From JAJZQD01 sp021847735 (GTDB lineage Bacteria > Bacillota > Thermincolia > Thermincolales > UBA2595), in NCBI GenBank assembly GCA_027324025.1, contig DAHVYW010000123.1, positions 1-36,992 on the forward strand: 36,992 bases of DNA. The letters are read 5' to 3'. Each line of letters begins with the position of its first letter. Positions within the stretch are counted from its first letter, which is position 1. The notes under the pieces are model-generated. The model had not been told where the DNA came from. It did not search any database and saw only the letters and a list, made by a program, of their open reading frames with translations. The translations under genes and the position numbers were made by a program. Positions 32,269 through 36,992 of this stretch are shown in pieces.

Positions 32269-32386
32269 AGTGAACTCGTTCAGCTAAAGCTGAACATCGA
32301 AACTTCAGTGGGGGACTCTACCCCCACTGAAGCAGAAAAGTGGAAACTCCACCTTATAGAAGGTGGAGTCTTGGAATTGGGATAAA
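32269..32386 (+). repeat. 118-bp triple-hairpin repeat, copy 2
   Basis: Identical over 118 bp to 24828-24945, in the same orientation. It starts 24 bases after the spoIIR stop and ends 22 bases before a terminator. Confidence 0.85.
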
Positions 32387-32407
32387 AATTACGCAAAAAG
32401 AGAAAAT

Positions 32408-32428
32408 CCCCCGGCAGCGGGGGTTTTT
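32408..32428 (+). terminator. Rho-independent terminator after spoIIR
   Basis: CCCCCG-GCAG-CGGGGG followed by TTTTT. It is probably the spoIIR terminator, displaced by the 118-bp repeat. Confidence 0.75.
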
Positions 32429-32464
32429 CAATGAGTTACAACCCTCATTCACCGCCAGGAATCA

Positions 32465-33136
32465 ATGAGTATCCTGGGGTTTCTGCTAAGTAGATTTATA
32501 AATATTGAGGATTCTGAGCAAGTGTTAAGAGCCATCCGGCTAACCCCTGATGAAATGCCTATTAATATGGTTTTACACACCCCGGGGGGATTGGTCCTGG
32601 CTTCCGAGCAGATTGCCCATGCCCTAAAAAATCACCCGTCAAGGGTAACTGTTTTTGTGCCGCACTATGCCATGTCCGGCGGCACCATGATTGCTTTGGC
32701 GGCAGACGAAATAATTCTGGACGAGAATGCCGTGCTTGGCCCCGTTGACCCCCAATTGGGTGAATACCCCGCGGCCTCCATACTAAAAGCGGTCGAATTG
32801 AAAAGCAAGGACGAGATAGATGATAAGACCCTCATCCTGGCAGATATTGCGAAAAAGGCTATGGTCCAGGTAAGTGAGTTTGTATTAAACTTGCTTAAAA
32901 ATAAAGTAGGGACCCAAGAAGCGGAACGAATAGCAGAGACCCTGACTCAGGGCAAGTGGACCCATGATTACCCTATTACCTACTCTCATCTCAAAGAACT
33001 GGGACTTCCGGTGCGTACCGGGCTGTCCCGGGAGATTTACGACCTGATGGAATTGTATCCCCAGCCGGCTCAGCGAAGGCCCTCGGTGCAGTATATCCCC
33101 GTTCCCTACTTTTCGGAAAAACAGAATAAAAAGTAA
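32465..33136 (+). CDS. N-terminally truncated SDH family ClpP-like serine protease
   Basis: The 223-residue product contains EDSEQVLRAIRLTPDEMPIN, HTPGGLVLASEQIA and VPHYAMSGGTMIALAADEI, with the ClpP-like nucleophile Ser in the MSGGT motif, and LGPVDPQLGEYPAASIL. These match the SDH (serine dehydrogenase proteinase, PF01972) family. From memory, full-length members have about 60 more N-terminal residues including a membrane segment and a conserved LIHRQE(S/T)MS. Here the DNA just upstream of ATG 32465 still encodes VTTLIHRQES in frame (32435-32464), but TGA 32432-32434 precedes it. The gene has therefore lost its 5' end. A weak CAGGAA may allow expression as a soluble form; otherwise it is a pseudogene. 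Confidence 0.75.
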   Translation: MSILGFLLSRFINIEDSEQVLRAIRLTPDEMPINMVLHTPGGLVLASEQIAHALKNHPSRVTVFVPHYAMSGGTMIALAADEIILDENAVLGPVDPQLGEYPAASILKAVELKSKDEIDDKTLILADIAKKAMVQVSEFVLNLLKNKVGTQEAERIAETLTQGKWTHDYPITYSHLKELGLPVRTGLSREIYDLMELYPQPAQRRPSVQYIPVPYFSEKQNKK

Positions 33137-33212
33137 CAATAAGATTCACAAAGGGCCTAGGGACAAGACTCCTAAAAAAAAATAATTTTTAGAACAAAAA
33201 GGGGCTGTAACG

Positions 33213-33243
33213 TTGCACATAGTGACAACCTCCCACATATAAT
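33213..33243 (+). promoter_or_regulatory. Promoter of ylmC/ymxH, sigma-A or sigma-E type
   Basis: TTGCAC (33213-33218) and TATAAT (33238-33243) have a 19-bp spacer. An alternative reading is sigma-E: CATATAAT (33236-33243) matches the -10 CATACAnT in most positions, with ATA 14 bp upstream. The sequence does not decide between them. Confidence 0.45.
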
Positions 33244-33267
33244 ATGGTGAGGAGGTGGGAGACTTAC

Positions 33268-33534
33268 ATGGTCAAAATATCGGACCTGCGCATGCGGGAA
33301 GTTATCAATGTGATAAACGGAAAGAAACTCGGGTTAATCAAAGATATCGAAATTGACCTCGATGCAGGCCGGATAAAGTCTGTAGTACTTCCTGGCAACG
33401 GGAAAGTATTGGGCCTGTTCGGTCGGAATGACGATGTTGTGGTTCCCTGGCAAAAAATCAAAAAACTCGGAATGGATGTAATCCTGGTGGAACTTGCCGA
33501 TTTCACCGAGACAAACCAAAGTATGATTTACTAA
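33268..33534 (+). CDS. YlmC/YmxH family PRC-barrel sporulation protein
   Basis: The 88-residue protein starts MVKISDLRMREVINVINGKK and continues LGLIKDIEIDLDAGRIKSVV, LPGNGKVLGLFG and DDVVVPWQKIKKLGMDVILV, a PRC-barrel domain characteristic of the YlmC/YmxH family conserved in spore formers. The molecular function is not established. ATG 33268 is chosen because GGAGGTG lies about nine bases upstream; ATG 33244 would place that site inside the gene. It is a single-gene unit with its own promoter and terminator. Confidence 0.88.
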   Translation: MVKISDLRMREVINVINGKKLGLIKDIEIDLDAGRIKSVVLPGNGKVLGLFGRNDDVVVPWQKIKKLGMDVILVELADFTETNQSMIY

Positions 33535-33541
33535 AAAAATA

Positions 33542-33577
33542 AAATGACTACCTGTTTCGACAGGTAGTCATTTATTT
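33542..33577 (+). terminator. Terminator after ylmC/ymxH
   Basis: A perfect 14-bp stem (arms 33542-33555 and 33560-33573) closes on a TTCG tetraloop, with A and T tracts on either side. It is strong and likely bidirectional. Confidence 0.8.
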
Positions 33578-33684
33578 TGCGCCTCATACCAGCAGTAACA
33601 ATTTGCCATGATTTGCTATTTGTTTTACCTGTAATTGAGTATATTGTCGCAAAATTTAAACTTTTATTAATGGGAACATTTTCC

Positions 33685-33714
33685 TTGACGGCACAACATG
33701 TAGTACTCTATAAT
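33685..33714 (+). promoter_or_regulatory. Sigma-A promoter of nrdR-nrdD
   Basis: TTGACG (33685-33690), an 18-bp spacer and TATAAT (33709-33714) form a near-consensus promoter about 120 bases before nrdR. The spacer contains one NrdR-like box. Confidence 0.65.
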
Positions 33715-33738
33715 GAAAATGTGCCCCAGATATTGTGG
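33691..33738 (+). promoter_or_regulatory. Pair of NrdR boxes
   Basis: GCACAACATGTAGTAC (33691-33706) and GCCCCAGATATTGTGG (33723-33738) each match the NrdR box ACACWATATATWGTGT in 11 of 16 positions by my count. They are separated by 16 bp, so repeat-to-repeat distance is 32 bp, about three helical turns, the spacing known for NrdR operators. The first lies between -35 and -10, the second just after the start point. Confidence 0.6.
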
Positions 33739-33836
33739 CGTAAGGGCCAAAAGGGGAAAACTGATTATTTTTATTCTACGTATTTAGTTAGATTCCTTCC
33801 GTAAATAATTCTGAATATTTTAAGGTGGAGAAAAAA

Positions 33837-34292
33837 GTGAAATGTCCTTTTTGCGGGTATCTGGACAGTAAAGTATTGGACTCTAGGCCAGCGGAAGACG
33901 GAAATGCCATCCGGAGAAGAAGGGAGTGCATGGAATGCGGCCGGAGGTTCACTACTTATGAGAAAATTGACGAAATACCGCTGGTAGTAGCTAAAAAGGA
34001 CGGCAGGAGGGAAGTGTTCGACAAGAACAAGGTTCTTGGTGGCATTATCAAGGCTTGTGAAAAAAGGCCAATTTCTATGAACCAGATGGAAGATATAGCT
34101 GTAGACATTGAGAAAGAGCTGAGAAACAACATGGATACAGAAGTGGGTTCGGAACAAATCGGTGAAATGGTAATGAAAAAACTTGGTGATTTGGATGAAG
34201 TAGCTTATGTAAGATTTGCCTCAGTGTATCGACAGTTCAAAGATGTTAACAGTTTTATGGATGAACTGGACAAGTTGTTAAAGAAAAAATAG
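33837..34292 (+). CDS. nrdR: Transcriptional repressor NrdR
   Basis: The 151-residue protein starts MKCPFCGYLDSKVLDSRP. It has a zinc ribbon (C3, C6, C31, C34) and an ATP-cone domain (about residues 45-135, VVAKKDGRREVFDKNKVLGG). NrdR senses ATP/dATP and represses ribonucleotide reductase genes. GTG 33837 gives the canonical N terminus and has AAGGTGG eight bases upstream; the earlier GTG 33825 overlaps this site. It is followed by nrdD after 20 bases. Confidence 0.95.
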   Translation: MKCPFCGYLDSKVLDSRPAEDGNAIRRRRECMECGRRFTTYEKIDEIPLVVAKKDGRREVFDKNKVLGGIIKACEKRPISMNQMEDIAVDIEKELRNNMDTEVGSEQIGEMVMKKLGDLDEVAYVRFASVYRQFKDVNSFMDELDKLLKKK

Positions 34293-34312
34293 CATAGGAG
34301 AGGATTAGCCGC

Positions 34313-36412
34313 ATGATTCAAGAGAAAGAAGTTTTAGGCACAATCAACTTAACCCAGCTTCGCCCCCAAAGAGTCGACCGGGGAATCTTCATGGCCATTC
34401 GCAAGAGAGACGGAAGGATTGTTGAATTTAACGAAGGAAAAATTACTGACGCTATTTTCAAGGCAGCCCAGGCGGTGGGTGGAGATGACCGGACTCTGGC
34501 CATGGAGTTGACTCTTGATGTGTTGAAACTCCTTCGCCAGAAGTATGGTGATGAGGTATTTTCAGTTGAAGATGTTCAGGATTGTGTAGAAAAAATCCTG
34601 ATTGAGAAAGGCCACGCAAGGACAGCCAAGGCCTATATATTGTATAGGGCTCACCGAAACAGTATCAGGGAAGCCAAATCCGAACTGATGGACGCCGTGG
34701 AGGAAATCCTGGTGGAAACCAACAGGGAAAATGCTAACATCAGTAACTCACCCTCAGCCAAGATGCTGCAGATAGCCAGTGCCGCCAGCAAGAAGTTCTA
34801 CCTTTCCAGGATGATTCCGAGGGAGCAGGCCCAGGCTCATATTAGCGGGGACATTCATATCCACGACCTGGACTTCTACGGTAAAACCCTGACCTGTGTG
34901 CAGATACCCCTTGGCAGGTTGTTGAGGGACGGCTTTAATAATGGGCACGGCTACATCAGGCCGCCCAAAAGGCCGGCATCAGCCACTGCCCTGGCAGCTA
35001 TAATCCTGCAGAGTTCCCAAAACGATATGCATGGTGGCCAGGCCTTCCCGTTTTTTGATACTGATATTTCGGAATTTGTCAAGGATGCCGATGATAACGA
35101 AATTTACCAGGCTATGGAAGCTTTAATATATAACCTTAACAGCATGCACTCCCGTGCCGGGGCTCAGGTGCCGTTCTCAAGCCTGAACATCGGTACAGAT
35201 ACATCTCCCGCGGCCCGCAGTGTTGTGAAGAACCTGCTGTTGGCCTATGAAAAAGGGTTGGGAAGAGGGGAAAATCCCATATTCCCCAATATTATTTTCA
35301 GGGTGAAAGAAGGCATTAACTTCAACGAGCAAGATCCCAATTATGACCTTTTCAAAATTGCTATCAGGGTGGCCTCCAGGAGGTTAAACCCCACCTTCAG
35401 CTTTATGGATTCCTCCTTTAACACTTCTTATGGCATCGAGGTTAGCTATATGGGATGCCGGACGAGGGTTATCGGGAATATTCACGGTCCTGAGGTCTCG
35501 GAAGGCAGGGGCAACCTTTCTTTTACAACTATCAACCTGCCAAGAGTCGCCATAAAGTCGGGGACTAATATAGATAAGTTTTACAGAGAACTGGAAAAGG
35601 TGCTGGACTTAGCCATCAGCCAGCTGCATCACAGGTATGGGGTTCAGGCAGGCCTAAGGGTCAGGGATATGCCCTTCCTAATGGGGCAGGGACTTTACAT
35701 TAATTCGGACAAGCTGCAGCCTAATGACACCATTGAGCAAGTTATCAAACACGGGACACTGTCTATAGGTTTCATCGGTTTGGCTGAAAGCCTGCAAGTG
35801 TTGGTAGGCAAGCACCACGGCGAATCGGCGGACGCCAACTCCCTGGGCCTGCAGATAGTGGAGTTCATGCGGGACAAGATGGACCAGGCTACCAGGGAAT
35901 ATAAGCTTAACTATTCTTTGCTGGCTACGCCTGCAGAAGGGCTTTCCGGGAGGTTCGTTCGCTTGGATCGCAAAGAATTTGGCATTGTCCCCGGGATAAC
36001 TGACCGGGAGTACTATACAAATTCCTTCCATATTCCTGTCGGTTATGAAATCGACATTTTCGATAAAGTAGCCATTGAAGGTCCATACCATAAATTCTGC
36101 AATGCGGGGCATATCAGTTATGTGGAATTCCCATCACCTCCTATACATAATTTGGAAGCGATAGAGGATGTTTTGAGACATATGAAGGAATCAGATGTCG
36201 GGTATGCAGGGATTAACTTCCCGGTAGATTACTGCATGAGCTGCAGCTATACCGGTGTCATTAACAAGGAGGAGTGCCCAATGTGTGGTTCTGTTGATAT
36301 CAAAAGGGTTCGCCGGATAACCGGCTATTTAAGCACTGTAGACAGGTTCAATGACGCCAAACAGGCTGAGCTCCGCGACCGGTTGCCCCATAGATTATTG
36401 GACAGAGAGTAA
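34313..36412 (+). CDS. nrdD: Anaerobic ribonucleoside-triphosphate reductase (class III)
   Basis: The 699-residue glycyl-radical enzyme reduces ribonucleoside triphosphates to dNTPs without oxygen. An ATP-cone (about residues 27-120, AIRKRDGRIVEFNEGKITDA) provides allosteric control. The catalytic core contains HISGDIHIHDLDFYGKTLTC and SFMDSSFNTSYG. A four-Cys zinc site (C641, C644, C655, C658) precedes RRITGYLSTVDRFNDAK, in which G671 is the predicted radical-bearing glycine. The start ATG 34313 follows AGGAGAGG; ATG 34391 (MAIRKRDG) is an alternative. The activase NrdG is not in the window. Confidence 0.95.
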   Translation: MIQEKEVLGTINLTQLRPQRVDRGIFMAIRKRDGRIVEFNEGKITDAIFKAAQAVGGDDRTLAMELTLDVLKLLRQKYGDEVFSVEDVQDCVEKILIEKGHARTAKAYILYRAHRNSIREAKSELMDAVEEILVETNRENANISNSPSAKMLQIASAASKKFYLSRMIPREQAQAHISGDIHIHDLDFYGKTLTCVQIPLGRLLRDGFNNGHGYIRPPKRPASATALAAIILQSSQNDMHGGQAFPFFDTDISEFVKDADDNEIYQAMEALIYNLNSMHSRAGAQVPFSSLNIGTDTSPAARSVVKNLLLAYEKGLGRGENPIFPNIIFRVKEGINFNEQDPNYDLFKIAIRVASRRLNPTFSFMDSSFNTSYGIEVSYMGCRTRVIGNIHGPEVSEGRGNLSFTTINLPRVAIKSGTNIDKFYRELEKVLDLAISQLHHRYGVQAGLRVRDMPFLMGQGLYINSDKLQPNDTIEQVIKHGTLSIGFIGLAESLQVLVGKHHGESADANSLGLQIVEFMRDKMDQATREYKLNYSLLATPAEGLSGRFVRLDRKEFGIVPGITDREYYTNSFHIPVGYEIDIFDKVAIEGPYHKFCNAGHISYVEFPSPPIHNLEAIEDVLRHMKESDVGYAGINFPVDYCMSCSYTGVINKEECPMCGSVDIKRVRRITGYLSTVDRFNDAKQAELRDRLPHRLLDRE

Positions 36413-36453
36413 GTTAAGAAGAATTAATAAAGGCCCAATAAGGAGGGAATGTA

Positions 36454-36900
36454 ATGTCAAGGCCTTCATGGCACAAGTATTTTATGGATATTGCCGAATT
36501 GGTTGCTACAAGGTCTACTTGCCTTAGGCGTAAGGTAGGGGCTGTTGCCGTAAAAAACAAGAAAATCATTTGCACCGGTTACAACGGCGCTCCGTCCGGG
36601 GTAACCCACTGTGAAAAGAGAGGCTGCCTAAGAGAAGAGTTGAAGGTGCCTTCAGGGGAGAGACATGAACTCTGTTGGGCCGTTCACGCTGAGGCTAATG
36701 TGGTGGCCCAGGCCGCATTGCATGGAGATGTCCTCGAGGGGTCTACGGTTTATGTCACAGTACAGCCGTGCATTTCCTGTGTAAAACTTCTTATCAGTGC
36801 CGGTGTGGACAAGGTTATCTATAAGGGGGAATACCCCGACGAGCTTGCCCAGAGAGTTGCCGACGAAGCCTTTATCGATTTGGTGAGATATAAGGAGTGA
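36454..36900 (+). CDS. dCMP deaminase (ComEB-like)
   Basis: The 148-residue zinc-dependent cytidine deaminase family member converts dCMP to dUMP, feeding dTTP synthesis. It shows SWHKYFMDIAELVATRSTC, VGAVAVKNKKIICTGYNGAP, the zinc and proton-shuttle motif H78-A-E80 and P-C106-x-x-C109. The sequence and length match dCMP deaminases. Its position after nrdR-nrdD forms a deoxynucleotide operon. ATG 36454 follows AGGAGGGAATG-type spacing. The stop codon TGA (36898-36900) is contributed by the first bases of the 118-bp repeat, so the original C terminus may have been changed. Confidence 0.92.
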   Translation: MSRPSWHKYFMDIAELVATRSTCLRRKVGAVAVKNKKIICTGYNGAPSGVTHCEKRGCLREELKVPSGERHELCWAVHAEANVVAQAALHGDVLEGSTVYVTVQPCISCVKLLISAGVDKVIYKGEYPDELAQRVADEAFIDLVRYKE

Positions 36901-36992
36901 ACTCGTTCAGCTAAAGCTGAACATCGAAACTTCAGTGGGGGACTCTACCCCCACTGAAGCAGAAAAGTGGAAACTCCACCTTCTAGAAGGTG
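36896..36992 (+). repeat. 118-bp triple-hairpin repeat, copy 3 (cut by window end)
   Basis: Matches the other two copies from their first base, with one substitution in the loop of the third hairpin (TTCTAGAA for TTATAGAA). Same orientation. It supplies the stop codon of the dCMP deaminase gene. Confidence 0.85.

Noticed and set aside
33577..33804. 75-codon open frame before nrdR
   Set aside because: It overlaps the ylmC/ymxH terminator, the nrdR promoter and the NrdR boxes, and lacks a ribosome-binding site.

Overview
The window is a chromosomal segment of an endospore-forming, anaerobic, Gram-positive (Firmicutes/Clostridia) bacterium. Every gene I accept lies on the + strand. The evidence for a spore former is the late-sporulation block spoIIGA-sigE-sigG-spoIIR and a YlmC/YmxH protein. 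The evidence for anaerobic life is a class III (glycyl-radical) ribonucleotide reductase. Gene order and protein style resemble Peptococcaceae-type clostridia (Desulfotomaculum/Pelotomaculum/Thermincola relatives); that assignment is an inference.

Layout. 1-5070: a terminator and a gene remnant, then a MoxR AAA+ ATPase with its VWA partner, a PHP-family (HisK-like) phosphatase and a YdjM-type membrane hydrolase. 5069-5897: a repeat-rich region (two copies of a 23-bp palindrome flanking a MITE-like element, a possible 46-aa ORF, a second structured repeat) ending in a promoter overlapped by MraZ boxes. 5898-24829: the division and cell wall (dcw) cluster mraZ-rsmH-ftsL-ftsI/spoVD-murE-murF-mraY-murD-ftsW-murG-murC-murB-murA-ftsQ-DUF881-sbp-ftsZ. 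ftsA is absent. Internal promoters are visible before murE, murG and ftsQ. The cluster encodes the cytoplasmic synthesis of UDP-MurNAc-pentapeptide (MurA to MurF), lipid I/II formation (MraY, MurG), septal polymerisation and crosslinking (FtsW/FtsI), the FtsL/FtsQ scaffold and the FtsZ ring. 25099-32244: a zf-HC2 membrane protein, then spoIIGA-sigE, a selenoprotein-like gene with azlCD, a repeat cluster, and sigG-spoIIR. 32435-36900: an N-terminally truncated ClpP-like SDH protease, ylmC/ymxH, and an nrdR-nrdD-dCMP deaminase unit for deoxynucleotide supply.

The most notable object is 27772-28908. It is one reading frame of 378 codons interrupted by three in-frame TGA codons (17, 314, 376). 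Each TGA is followed at similar distance by a short hairpin with a GU-containing apical loop, as expected of bacterial SECIS elements. The predicted product joins a Cys-rich DUF5714-like domain to a carboxymuconolactone decarboxylase/AhpD-like domain, and each Sec lies next to or three residues after a Cys (C-U, CxxU, CxxU). TGA is an ordinary stop in several neighbouring genes. A conventional gene caller would report only a fragment (28081-28713).

Three repeat families are present. One is a 118-bp triple-hairpin element found three times in one orientation, each just after a stop codon and in two cases just before the host gene's terminator. One is a 23-bp palindrome pair around a MITE-like inverted repeat. 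One is a ~160-bp structured repeat whose arms show compensatory changes between copies.
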